Below are positions 8,033 to 16,228 of a stretch of 64,000 nucleotides of DNA, in pieces (within the stretch, counting starts at the first letter, position 1; each line of letters opens with the position of its first letter). The position numbers and the translations under genes were made by a program. The notes beneath the pieces were generated by a model that was given only the letters and a program-made list of their open reading frames with translations, did not search any database and was not told the DNA's origin. Origin of the DNA: CAZPQK01 sp964588695 (lineage in GTDB: Bacteria; Krumholzibacteriota; Krumholzibacteriia; WVZY01; JAKEHA01). The stretch is from assembly GCA_964588695.1 (NCBI GenBank), contig CAZPQK010000004.1:248001-312000 (forward strand). The letters run 5' to 3'.

Positions 8033-9904
8033 ATGGGTTTTGACGTCATTGTTATTGGTGGCGGTCACGCAGGTTGCGAGGCCGCTCTGGCAGCCGCACG
8101 AATGGGCCACCACACGGCGCTGATCACACTGCGACGCGATCGCATTGGGCATATGCCGTGTAACCCGGCCGTGGGCGGCCTGGCCAAGGGCCACCTGGTT
8201 AAAGAGGTCGACGCTCTGGGCGGCGAAATCGGGCGCGCGGCAGACGTTGCTGGCATTCAGTTTCGCATGCTGAACCGCGGGAAAGGGCCGGCCGTTTGGT
8301 CGCCACGCGCACAATCCGACAAGGTTCGATACGCTCAGCATATGCAGAATGTGGTAGCGGCCCAACCCATGTTGTCGGTCGTCGAGGCCGAAGTTTCGCG
8401 GCTTCAACTTCGCGGCGAGCGGTTTACCGGAGTTGAGTTGGCGGATGGCTCGGTTGTTTCTGCTCCCGCATGCGTTCTTACGTCGGGGACGTTCCTCCGC
8501 GGTTTGATGCATACCGGCGACTGTAAGACTGCGGGCGGTCGAGAAGGAGAACCCGCGGCTGGGACGTTGTCGGCGTTCTTGCGTTCGTTGGGATTGCGTA
8601 TGGGGCGGTTGAAAACAGGCACTCCGCCCCGGGTGCTAAAATCGTCCGTTGATCTTTCCCGCCTGGAAGAACAGCCCGGAGACGATTCCCCAAGCCCGTT
8701 TTCTTACCGCACCTCTGCGATTGAGTTGCCTCAGGTAAGTTGTCACCTTACCTATACTTCCGCAAAAACCCACGACGTAATTCGCGCGAACCTGGACAAG
8801 TCGCCGATGTATCGTGGCGTTATCGAAGGTATCGGTCCCCGGTATTGTCCGTCTATCGAAGACAAGGTGGTGCGATTTGCCGATAAAGATCGGCACCAGG
8901 TCTTTATTGAACCGGAGGGTTTGGACCATCCGGAGTTGTACCTGAACGGGATTTCCACCAGCCTGCCGGCGGATGTTCAGGAAGACATACTGGCTTCGAT
9001 TCCCGGTCTTGAGTCCGCCAGAATGGCGCGGCCGGGCTACGCTGTCGAATACGACTTCTTTCCGCCTGATCAGTTGCTTCGCACCATGGAGTCAAAGGTG
9101 ATAAGCGGGTTGTTCTTTGCGGGCCAGGTGAATGGTACTTCGGGTTACGAAGAAGCGGCCGCCCAAGGCTTTATCGCGGGTGTTAATGCAGTGATGAACG
9201 TGCGCCAGAGCGACCCCCTGGTGTTGGGGCGGGACGAAGCGTACATCGGCGTGATGCTCGACGACCTGACGACTAAAGAGATCGATGAGCCTTATCGGAT
9301 GTTTACGTCGCGAGCCGAGTTTCGTCTTCTTCTGCGACAAGACAACGCTGATGAACGACTAATGCCGGCGGGAAATCGCCTGGGTCTGGTTCCCGACACC
9401 GCTCTCGCAAAGGTCGAAGCTCGCAAGTCTATAGTTAAGCAAACCATTAACGAAATGGTCACGCGCAACTTTCCCACCGCCATCGGTAACCCGCTGCTCG
9501 TCGCTGCTGGGCTTGAGCCGGTGACCAAACCGGTCCCGATCGTCCAGGTTTTAAAGCGCCCGGGGGTCACGTTGGAGATGATTGCACCACTACTCGATTG
9601 CAGTGTGTCTGCCGAGATTGCTCCGCACGTTGAAAGCCTGGTTAAGTACGAGGGTTACGTTACCCGGCAGCTTCGCGATATTGCTAACGTTCGGGACCTG
9701 GAGGCGCGGCGCATTCCGGTCGACTTTGGGTACGAACAGGTCCCTGGCCTTAGCGCGGAGGCCCAGCAAAAGCTCCAGGAAAAGCGCCCGGAATCTGTCG
9801 GGCAGGCTTCCCGGATTGCGGGCGTTCGCGCGGCCGACCTCTCGATCCTTGTGGTGCACCTCGAGCGTCACTCCCGCGACGAAAACGCGGCGGCTTCCGC
9901 CTAG
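8033..9904 (+). CDS. mnmG: tRNA uridine-5-carboxymethylaminomethyl enzyme MnmG (GidA)
   Basis: The 623-residue FAD enzyme is the partner of MnmE in U34 modification. The dinucleotide-binding motif IVIGGGHAGCEAALAAARMG is at residues 6-25. The family motif NPAVGGLAKGHLVKEVDALGG follows, then YCPSIEDKVVRF with the conserved catalytic Cys, and the C-terminal helical domain that docks MnmE. The frame is open upstream into mnmE (from 7910). ATG 8033 is chosen because it gives the canonical start MGFDVIVIGGG and avoids overlap. Confidence 0.97.
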   Translation: MGFDVIVIGGGHAGCEAALAAARMGHHTALITLRRDRIGHMPCNPAVGGLAKGHLVKEVDALGGEIGRAADVAGIQFRMLNRGKGPAVWSPRAQSDKVRYAQHMQNVVAAQPMLSVVEAEVSRLQLRGERFTGVELADGSVVSAPACVLTSGTFLRGLMHTGDCKTAGGREGEPAAGTLSAFLRSLGLRMGRLKTGTPPRVLKSSVDLSRLEEQPGDDSPSPFSYRTSAIELPQVSCHLTYTSAKTHDVIRANLDKSPMYRGVIEGIGPRYCPSIEDKVVRFADKDRHQVFIEPEGLDHPELYLNGISTSLPADVQEDILASIPGLESARMARPGYAVEYDFFPPDQLLRTMESKVISGLFFAGQVNGTSGYEEAAAQGFIAGVNAVMNVRQSDPLVLGRDEAYIGVMLDDLTTKEIDEPYRMFTSRAEFRLLLRQDNADERLMPAGNRLGLVPDTALAKVEARKSIVKQTINEMVTRNFPTAIGNPLLVAAGLEPVTKPVPIVQVLKRPGVTLEMIAPLLDCSVSAEIAPHVESLVKYEGYVTRQLRDIANVRDLEARRIPVDFGYEQVPGLSAEAQQKLQEKRPESVGQASRIAGVRAADLSILVVHLERHSRDENAAASA

Positions 9905-9907
9905 TCG

Positions 9908-10510
9908 GTGGATCCCTCTCTGGTAGAAGTTGTCGACCAGTTGGCCGAGGCGTACCCGTCGGCTTCACCCGACAAACTCAAGTTCTACCTCTCAGAAGTC
10001 ATCGAGTGGAATCACCGACTCGGTTTGGTTAGCAAGCAAACGACTGAGGCTGCATTACCTCGGCTGGTTAGGCAAAGTGCGCAGCTGCTGGAGATGTGTA
10101 TTGAAACGGCAGCGCCCTTAGGTTCAGTTCTGGATGTCGGCACTGGGGGTGGGTTTCCGGGGGCGGTGTGGGCATCGCTCGATCCGACTTTGGATGTGGT
10201 TATGGTCGAGCGAAAGCAGCGCAAGGCAGCGTTTGTCGAACGAACGCTTGTCGTAAGTGGCATAGACGCTACGATATATAATTGCGACGCGCGTGATCTG
10301 CCAGAACGGTGCCCCGCAGGACGCTTCGACCTGGTGGTTTCGATGGCGGTCGCCGACGTGCGAGACGTCATGGAGCTGGTCGCTGGTGTTGTCTCTTCGG
10401 AGGCATACTATGCGACGGTTCGACCGAGTCGCGAGGGCAACAGTCCCAGTGCCGTCGCCCGCCGCGAGTTGACCGATGGTGTTGCCCTAATGTTCGCATT
10501 TCCCGCCTAG
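9908..10510 (+). CDS. rsmG: 16S rRNA (guanine-527-N7) methyltransferase RsmG
   Basis: The 200-residue SAM-dependent enzyme methylates G527 in the 530 loop of 16S rRNA. The SAM-binding motif LDVGTGGGFPGAVWASLDP is at about residues 75-93. It is preceded by the family's helical N-terminus (WNHRLGLVSKQT). The start is GTG at 9908, three bases after the mnmG stop, so mnmE-mnmG-rsmG form one unit in the order found next to parAB in many bacteria. Confidence 0.93.
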   Translation: MDPSLVEVVDQLAEAYPSASPDKLKFYLSEVIEWNHRLGLVSKQTTEAALPRLVRQSAQLLEMCIETAAPLGSVLDVGTGGGFPGAVWASLDPTLDVVMVERKQRKAAFVERTLVVSGIDATIYNCDARDLPERCPAGRFDLVVSMAVADVRDVMELVAGVVSSEAYYATVRPSREGNSPSAVARRELTDGVALMFAFPA

Positions 10511-10556
10511 CGAACCAAACGGTGGAACTTTGGCGAGCGCCGGACGTACCACAACC

Positions 10557-11258
10557 ATGCAAAACCCCACCCGGCATTGGAACCTAAGTGGTTTAACAGT
10601 AGCGGCGCTTGCGCTGACGGTTATCGGTTGCTCGTCAGGCGGCGACCAGTCCGGCGACAACCTCCCCGAATCTTCTGCGGCCGAAGCGCCCAAGGTCCAG
10701 TACCAGGTACTTGCCGAGAAAACCTCGCCCCAGGACTCCCTGTTTACCCTTCGATATCTTGGCGACGGCCTGGAAACCCTCAACGACAAATGTCCCGTGC
10801 GCAAGGTGCCGCTGAATCGAAAGATGATGGCGGCCTACGTGAACGGTAAGCCCATTGGCTTTTGTTGAATGCCGTGCGCGACGGTCTTCGTGCAAGGCCC
10901 CGACCCGTTCCTGAAAGCCCTCGACATATCAGTGCCGTGCGTTGTTGATCCGTCCAAAACAGCGGTCCTGGATCCTGATCATCGGCGGTTTGTGAACTAC
11001 GAGACGTTCTACTTTTCTACGGGCGACGCAATGGCGGCCTTCGACAAGGACCCGGTGGCGTATACGGGGCGACTCACCGACCCGGTTACGCGCGAGCGGT
11101 TCAATCCGGCCAACGCCGGGGCGCCGACCACTATCGGCAACCGCCTCTACTATTTCGCCAGTGATTCAACCGCAGCTGTGTTTGCGGCTAGCACCGACCA
11201 GTACGCCACACCTCGGGTCGGCATGATACCGCTGGTTACACCGGAGTCAGGCAACTAG
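10557..11258 (+). CDS. Predicted selenocysteine-containing triple-YHS lipoprotein (in-frame TGA)
   Basis: Read through the TGA at 10866-10868, the gene encodes 233 residues with Sec104. Residues 1-25 are a lipoprotein signal peptide (TVIGC25). Repeat 1 (about 79-123) starts CPVRKVP and runs through NGKPIGFC-Sec-MPC to GPDPFLKALD. This is the YHS/heavy-metal-binding pattern CPV...NGKxIGFCCxxC...DPxxFL with Sec in place of the second Cys. Repeats 2 (about 128-172, VVDPSKTAVLDP) and 3 (about 175-222, DPVTRERFNP) are related but lack the Cys cluster. The downstream frame continues with no gap and no start-site signal of its own. A hairpin directly follows the TGA. ATG 10557 is chosen; TTG 10530 is an alternative. 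Likely a periplasmic metal-binding or thiol/selenol protein. The alternative is a nonsense mutation or base error in a Cys codon. Confidence 0.7.
10871..10898 (+). promoter_or_regulatory. Candidate bacterial SECIS hairpin
   Basis: Starting three bases after the TGA, GCC (10871-10873) pairs with GGC (10896-10898). After a G-A mismatch, TGCGCGA (10875-10881) pairs with TCGTGCA (10888-10894) with one G-U wobble. The apical loop is CGGTCT (10882-10887). A short distance to the TGA and a G within the first two loop bases are features of bacterial SECIS elements. The loop differs by one base from the AGGUCU loop of E. coli fdhF. The loop G lies about 15 bases after the TGA, at the near edge of the usual distance. 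Confidence 0.55.
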
Positions 11259-11402
11259 GCCTCAGACCACAGCTTACGATCACACGCCCAATACGAAAGC
11301 GCGTGCTCCCCGCGGCGCTCCTTCTTTCTTGCCACACCTGAAAATATCTTTGGTCAGACAACTTGTCTTATTGCAGAGGGTTACGTTTGCCGGGCAGGCT
11401 TA

Positions 11403-11418
11403 TTTTTCACGTGAAAGG
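11403..11418. promoter_or_regulatory. parS: parS-like ParB binding site
   Basis: The 12-base palindrome TTTCACGTGAAA (11405-11416) is the exact core of the conserved chromosomal parS. The 16-base site TTTTTCACGTGAAAGG matches the B. subtilis consensus at 13 of 16 positions. It lies in the gap between rsmG and parA, about 1.3 kb upstream of parAB. Other CACGTG hexamers in the window lack the flanking TTT/AAA. The rest of 11259-11519 shows only a weak hairpin (11298-11319, AGCGC/GCGCT) followed by a T-rich stretch. Confidence 0.75.
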
Positions 11419-11519
11419 CAAAAGCACTTGTCACCACTGGCCCCTCATGCATATTCTTACCTCATGCACCGTTTACCCCACCGCTCGCAGCTGTAACTTG
11501 TTTGTTTTAAGGGGTTTGT

Positions 11520-12758
11520 ATGATTTTGCGCTTAGTTTTGGCCGTGCTTGTCGCGTTTAGTCTCGTTGGTTGTTCCTCGGGTACTGATACGGTCGCCCCT
11601 GTCAACCAGGGGCCCTCTATATCATTTGATTTCAATAAGATAGCAGTGTCGAGAGCCTCGTCGGTGCTGCTTTCGGTGGCCGTAAGCGACCCAAACGCCG
11701 ACGACCAGCTGTCGACCACCTGGAGCATCACGCGGGGATCTCTTTCCGGAACTTCGACCACGTCTCGTACCTGGTCCGTCCCGGCAACCGCCGGCACGGA
11801 CACGCTGGAGGTCGTTGTAACTGACGGTCAACGCTCCGCGAAGATAACCGAAGTGATTCGGGTTGCGACGCGCACCACGGGGGTGATTGCGCAGGGTATT
11901 TACACCAAGGCAAATTCCCCGTACATAATTGCCCCCAGCGTTACGCCACCGAACCTTGAGGTCTCGAACGGCGCGAGCAGCAACGTGGAAGCGGGCGTCG
12001 AGCTGTTCATCGACGAGGTTGGCACGTCGCTGTCCGTTTTGGGGACACTGAACCTTAATGGGACCTCAAGCGAGCCCGTCGTCATCGCTCCCAACGATCG
12101 GACCCTGTTGTGCGGAACGGGAACAGGCTGGTGGGATGGCATCATCGTCGAGGGAACTGGTGCATTGAACGCGACTTACGCTCAAATCTCCTACGGCGAG
12201 AACAACATTCGAGTTCGCGAGCAGGGAACCATCAATGTTGACAATGTGATACTTCAATGTTCACAAGAGGCCGGGCTGCTGATGGAGGGTACAGGGTCAG
12301 CGACGATTACCAATTCGGAAATCTCCAACTCCGCGGCAAATGGTATCGACATTCGCGCGATTTCTAGCGTGCCGACGGGCGTGCAGATTCAAGGCTGTGC
12401 CATCGAGTTCAATCAAGTCGCAGGGATACTCATTAATATTAATGACCCGCTGGTCACTGCCGCCCTGTCGATCACGCAGAACGAAATCGTAAATAACTTC
12501 TCCAGCGGTATCTTCCTTGGCGGCGCTTCGCGCCCGAGCATTTCTCAGAATCACATTGCGGTGAACGGGGGCAGCGGAACGCTGGCGAACCTCCGATTGG
12601 ATACCGACTTTGCTGGCGGGAGCGGTGATACATCGATTGATGTGTCCAACAACTTCTGGGGCAGCACCACGTTGACAAACATAATTAACAACATTGACAA
12701 TAACTCGTCGCTCACGCTTGTCGTTGAGCCGTTTCTCACCACTTCCCCCATTCCCTAG
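11520..12758 (+). CDS. Lipoprotein with right-handed parallel beta-helix
   Basis: The 412-residue protein has a lipoprotein signal peptide (FSLVGC at about 13-18). An Ig/PKD-like domain follows (about 35-115, PNADDQLSTTWSITRGSL). The C-terminal half has parallel beta-helix repeats such as AQISYGENNIRVREQGTINVDNV, TITNSEISNSAANGIDIRA and PSISQNHIAVNGGSG, ending in a segment with NNFWGS. Such folds occur in polysaccharide-acting and surface proteins, but no catalytic residues can be assigned. Its TAG (12756-12758) overlaps the ribosome-binding site of parA, so the two may be co-transcribed. Confidence 0.75.
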   Translation: MILRLVLAVLVAFSLVGCSSGTDTVAPVNQGPSISFDFNKIAVSRASSVLLSVAVSDPNADDQLSTTWSITRGSLSGTSTTSRTWSVPATAGTDTLEVVVTDGQRSAKITEVIRVATRTTGVIAQGIYTKANSPYIIAPSVTPPNLEVSNGASSNVEAGVELFIDEVGTSLSVLGTLNLNGTSSEPVVIAPNDRTLLCGTGTGWWDGIIVEGTGALNATYAQISYGENNIRVREQGTINVDNVILQCSQEAGLLMEGTGSATITNSEISNSAANGIDIRAISSVPTGVQIQGCAIEFNQVAGILININDPLVTAALSITQNEIVNNFSSGIFLGGASRPSISQNHIAVNGGSGTLANLRLDTDFAGGSGDTSIDVSNNFWGSTTLTNIINNIDNNSSLTLVVEPFLTTSPIP

Positions 12759-12765
12759 GACGTTT

Positions 12766-13566
12766 ATGGAATTGCATTCCCATTTTGGAAAGGATGTAGG
12801 CGCTTTGGGTAAGATCATCGCGATCGCGAATCAAAAAGGCGGGGTCGGTAAAACCACAACGGCCATCAACCTTTGCGCTAGTCTCGCCGCGGCGGAGAAG
12901 CGGACACTGCTGGTTGACATGGATCCGCAGGCGAACGCTGTTTCTGGGCTCGGGGTTGACAAAACGGCGTTGGAGCACACGGTCTACGACGCGCTGTTTG
13001 ACCCGGAGGTCGTACCCGGGGCGATTAAGCCGACCATGATGTCCCACTTGTGGTTGCTGCCGTCTAACCAGCATCTTACCGGCGCCGAAGTTGAGCTGGT
13101 GTCCGAAATGGGACGCGAAATGAAGCTTAAGACCGCACTAGCGCCAATTAAAGATGACTTTGACTACATCGTTGTAGACTGCCCCCCGAGTCTTGGCTTG
13201 TTGACAATCAATGTGCTAACGGCAGCCGATTCGTTGCTAATCCCGGTGCAATGCGAGTACTTTGCGCTGGAAGGACTGTCGCAGCTGTTAAACACCGTGC
13301 GTTTGGTCCAAGCCAACCTGAACCCACAGTTACAAATTGAAGGTGTGTTGTTGACAATGTTTGATCGTCGACTCAACCTGGCCAGCCAGGTTGCCGAGGA
13401 AGCCATGAACTTCTTCGGCGATAAGGTCTACAACACCGTGATTCCGCGAAATGTCAAGTTGAGCGAGTCCCCCAGTTTTGGAAAACCCATTCTGCTCTAT
13501 GACGTCCAGTCCCGCGGCGCCAAGAGCTACCTGGAACTAGCCCACGAGGTGATCAGCAATGCCTAA
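12766..13566 (+). CDS. parA: Chromosome-partitioning ATPase ParA (Soj)
   Basis: The 266-residue ATPase moves the ParB-parS complex of the newly replicated origin. The deviant Walker A motif KGGVGKTTTAINL lies near residues 22-34, LLVDMDPQANAVSGL follows, and the later motif is IVVDCPPSLGLLTINVL. ATG 12766 has AGGA five bases upstream. An alternative is TTG 12805, which gives the classic MGKIIAIANQKGG start and has AAAGGA upstream. It overlaps parB by 8 bases. Confidence 0.95.
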   Translation: MELHSHFGKDVGALGKIIAIANQKGGVGKTTTAINLCASLAAAEKRTLLVDMDPQANAVSGLGVDKTALEHTVYDALFDPEVVPGAIKPTMMSHLWLLPSNQHLTGAEVELVSEMGREMKLKTALAPIKDDFDYIVVDCPPSLGLLTINVLTAADSLLIPVQCEYFALEGLSQLLNTVRLVQANLNPQLQIEGVLLTMFDRRLNLASQVAEEAMNFFGDKVYNTVIPRNVKLSESPSFGKPILLYDVQSRGAKSYLELAHEVISNA

Positions 13567-14467
13567 GAAAGCACTTGGACGCGGGCTCGACGCGTTGATT
13601 TCTCAGAACGTAAAAGCCCCCGAACCAACGTCCACGGATCCAGGTGGAAGCGGCGAAGCCGTTGACGCTTCAGGTGTCGGCGTAATCGAACTTCCAATAG
13701 AAGAAATCAAGACCAACCCGAATCAGCCGCGAAAGCAATTCGATCCGGAAAAGATTCAACAACTTGCGATGAGCATTCAAGCCGACGGCGTGCTGCAGCC
13801 GGTGGTGGTGCGTCGCAAGAACGACGGTTACGAACTCATCATGGGAGAGCGAAGAATGCAGGCCTCTCGGGTTGCGGGAGTAGAAACCGTTCCGGCGATT
13901 GTGCGCGAAGACGTGCGCGACCGCGACTCGCTAAGGCTGGCGCTTGTCGAAAACATACAGCGCGAGAACCTGAACGCGATTGAAGTAGCAGAAGCCTATC
14001 GTTCCTTGCTGGCGGAGTTTGGGCTGACACAAGCCGAACTTGCTGACCTGGTGGGACGTGACCGCAGCTCGGTTGCGAACACTTTGCGATTGCTAAACCT
14101 TCCGCAACAAGCGCGCGACATGATCATGACGCGCGAACTTTCCGAAGGGCACGCTCGCGCACTGCTAGCGTTGCCAACGCAAAAGGAGCAACTGTCACTG
14201 GCTAAGACCATAGTCGATAAAGGGTGGTCGGTTCGCCAGGCGGAGCAGGAAGCCGGGATGGCCAAGCGCGCGTCGAAAGGAATCAAGCCTGCCAAGCAGC
14301 GTCCGGCCTATGTGGTTGATCTCGAAGACAAACTCTCGTCGCACTTGGGGACCAAGGTTCACATCGACGAAAAGCGTGGCGGCAAAGGTAAGATGACCAT
14401 CGAGTTTTATAGCCACGACGATTTTGAGCGGTTGGCCTCATTGCTGCATCTACCGCTGCCGCGCTAG
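13559..14467 (+). CDS. parB: Chromosome-partitioning protein ParB (Spo0J)
   Basis: The 302-residue CTP-dependent DNA clamp loads at parS and spreads. The N-terminus has the usual KKALGRGLDALIS. The ParB N-domain includes IKTNPNQPRKQFDPEKIQQLAMSI and the nucleotide-binding GERRMQASR motif (near 95-103). The central helix-turn-helix follows (LTQAELADLVGRDRSSVANTLRLL), then a C-terminal dimerisation domain. It overlaps parA by 8 bases. The parS-like site at 11403-11418 is its likely target. Confidence 0.95.
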   Translation: MPKKALGRGLDALISQNVKAPEPTSTDPGGSGEAVDASGVGVIELPIEEIKTNPNQPRKQFDPEKIQQLAMSIQADGVLQPVVVRRKNDGYELIMGERRMQASRVAGVETVPAIVREDVRDRDSLRLALVENIQRENLNAIEVAEAYRSLLAEFGLTQAELADLVGRDRSSVANTLRLLNLPQQARDMIMTRELSEGHARALLALPTQKEQLSLAKTIVDKGWSVRQAEQEAGMAKRASKGIKPAKQRPAYVVDLEDKLSSHLGTKVHIDEKRGGKGKMTIEFYSHDDFERLASLLHLPLPR

Positions 14468-14583
14468 TCGACGTTGGGGAGTCGCAACATTTCCGCCCCT
14501 TTTTTTACGTCTCGTCTACACCGCGTGACAAATCAGGGCCTTTTTTGTAACGTCCGCACGCCATAGGATTAGCCAAAGGATCC

Positions 14584-15384
14584 ATGGGCAAATTTATCTC
14601 ACTAATAATTGTTCCGCACGACAATACCAAGACGTGGAATCTGCGGTTTTCGTACAAATTGTTATATTTGCTAGCAACTGTGGCGATAATCGCGTTCGTG
14701 TTGACAATCGGCTTTCTTTTTAAGTACAGCGTCGTCCTGGTTCGTGCCGAGCAGGCGATTCGGTTTCAGCAGGAGAATACCGAGCTCAAACTTCAGGCCG
14801 CCCAGATCGATTCGCTTCGACTGGAGCTAGTGAACCTCCAAGCGATGGGTTTGCAGTTGAAGGGAATGCTGGGTGTGGATCTTACTCCTCACGATAGTCT
14901 CCTGGTGGCCAGATTATCACCAGTGGTTGGTACGCCAACGATCGGCGGTGATGCCTACGAAGAAGCCGTCGGGGCCGACGAGCAGAGAAAGATGTTGGAG
15001 GCGATGCCTTCCCTGTCACCCGTAAAGGGTTTTGTTAGTAAGACTTTCTACATCACCGGCGGGGAGAAGGCCGAGGAGTACCACCCCGGCATAGATATTG
15101 CGGCTCCCCGAAATACACCGATTAGGGCAGCCGCCGATGGTGTGATAGTGGCCAGTGAGTTTGATGACACCTACGGGTATATGGTTGAGATCGACCACGG
15201 CTACGGATTGGTCACGCTGTATGGACACAATGCCCGAAATTTGGTAAACGTGGGTGACCGGGTAAGTCGCGGTAAAACGATCGCCTTTGTGGGCAGCACC
15301 GGCAATAGCTCTGCCCCGCACGTCCACTTCGAAGTTCGCAAGAACGGCGTGCCCGTAGACCCCAGCAAGTATCTACTGAACTAA
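14584..15384 (+). CDS. M23-family (LytM-like) peptidase, membrane-anchored
   Basis: The 266-residue protein has an N-terminal cytoplasmic tail, one transmembrane helix (about 22-46), a coiled-coil (about 55-95) and a C-terminal M23 domain (about 145-266). Catalytic residues are in place: EYHPGIDIAA (His and Asp zinc ligands) and HVHFEVRKNG (HxH motif). M23 enzymes cleave peptidoglycan cross-links or, if inactive, activate amidases; here the ligands look intact. It sits directly upstream of the bactofilin gene, a conserved pairing in which bactofilin scaffolds localise an M23 hydrolase to shape the cell. Confidence 0.9.
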   Translation: MGKFISLIIVPHDNTKTWNLRFSYKLLYLLATVAIIAFVLTIGFLFKYSVVLVRAEQAIRFQQENTELKLQAAQIDSLRLELVNLQAMGLQLKGMLGVDLTPHDSLLVARLSPVVGTPTIGGDAYEEAVGADEQRKMLEAMPSLSPVKGFVSKTFYITGGEKAEEYHPGIDIAAPRNTPIRAAADGVIVASEFDDTYGYMVEIDHGYGLVTLYGHNARNLVNVGDRVSRGKTIAFVGSTGNSSAPHVHFEVRKNGVPVDPSKYLLN

Positions 15385-15467
15385 CCAACCACCCCGGCTA
15401 GGAAACGACACCCACCGTCGTTGCAGGGCCGTCGGAGTTTAGCGACCGTAAGAGGAGGAGCGCTACG

Positions 15468-15887
15468 ATGTTCGGAAAAGAAGGGGCCGACGCCCCCACC
15501 AGCCAAGGAAGCCTTAATTCGATCCTGGGTCAGGGCTGCAAAGTGACCGGGGACATCGAGCTGACGGGTACCCTGCGTATTGATGGAGAGTTCGAAGGAA
15601 AAATCCACGGCTCCGAGACCCTCATCGTAGGGAAGAGCGGAAAAGTGAAAGCCAACATCGACGTCAAGAACGCGGTGATCGGCGGCAAAATCGAAGGTAA
15701 CATCAATGCTGCCAACAAGATCGAGCTCCAGACGGGCTCGCATGTCGAAGGTGACATTGTAACGTCGCGCCTGGTGATCGACGAAGGCGTGTTTTTTGAG
15801 GGGAACTGCAAGATGGGCGGCAACCGGAAGGTTTCCAGCGCTCCGTCGACCCCGGAAAAGAAACCGGAGACGGCTGGCGCTCGTTAA
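15468..15887 (+). CDS. Bactofilin
   Basis: The 139-residue cytoskeletal protein has a central beta-helix domain (about 20-115) with the typical pattern ILGQGCKVTGDIELTGTLRI, then EGKIHGSETLIVGKSGKV and ANKIELQTGSHVEGDIVTS. Short disordered tails flank it. Bactofilins polymerise without nucleotide and scaffold envelope enzymes. GAGGAG upstream supports the ATG at 15468. The gene follows the M23 peptidase after 83 bases and is closed by a strong terminator. Confidence 0.93.
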   Translation: MFGKEGADAPTSQGSLNSILGQGCKVTGDIELTGTLRIDGEFEGKIHGSETLIVGKSGKVKANIDVKNAVIGGKIEGNINAANKIELQTGSHVEGDIVTSRLVIDEGVFFEGNCKMGGNRKVSSAPSTPEKKPETAGAR

Positions 15888-15963
15888 CGAGCCTGTTAAT
15901 GAGCCACCGAAGCACGCCATCCTCGCGTCGGTGGTTCGAAACATGGCCGCCCGGCCCGACCAT

Positions 15964-15997
15964 GCGCCCTGGAGATTCCTCCGGGGCGCCTTTTTTT
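15964..15997 (+). terminator. Intrinsic terminator after bactofilin
   Basis: GCGCCCTGGAG pairs with CTCCGGGGCGC over 11 bp (one T-G) around an ATTC loop and is followed by C and seven T. It is a strong rho-independent terminator ending the parAB-M23-bactofilin stretch. Its T-run overlaps the first DnaA box. Confidence 0.9.
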
Positions 15998-16112
15998 CCA
16001 CAATGGCAACACGCTCTGTGTATAACTCGGAGGCCTTTGTGGATAATCCTAACTTGTTGCCAGTACGCCGCTTAGGCTGGTTACTTGTCTCTTAACACGG
16101 CGCTTTTCCACA
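15994..16112. other. Cluster of four DnaA boxes (possible replication origin or DnaA-binding locus)
   Basis: Boxes are TTTTCCACA (15994-16002), TGTGTATAA (16017-16025, the reverse of TTATACACA), TGTGGATAA (16038-16046, the reverse of the perfect consensus TTATCCACA) and TTTTCCACA (16104-16112). They lie within about 120 bases of non-coding DNA. A 6-bp inverted repeat CGTCTA/TAGACG with an AT-rich loop follows at 16160-16178. The + strand genes to the left end here and - strand genes begin to the right. No dnaA gene is visible, so an oriC call is tentative. 16113-16228 holds nothing else recognised. Confidence 0.55.
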
Positions 16113-16228
16113 GTGGAGTCTTAGCTTATCGCTGTAACTTGCTACAAACACGGTTTTTACGTCTACTTAATTTAGACGCTACTAAGGCGTCACAATGGGT
16201 GTTAAGCGGATCGTATTGGAGTGCAAGT

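Noticed and set aside
10869..11258. Independent gene starting at ATG 10869
   Set aside because: The ATG is the codon right after the TGA, there is no ribosome-binding site for it, no signal peptide, and it would split a conserved metal-binding motif.
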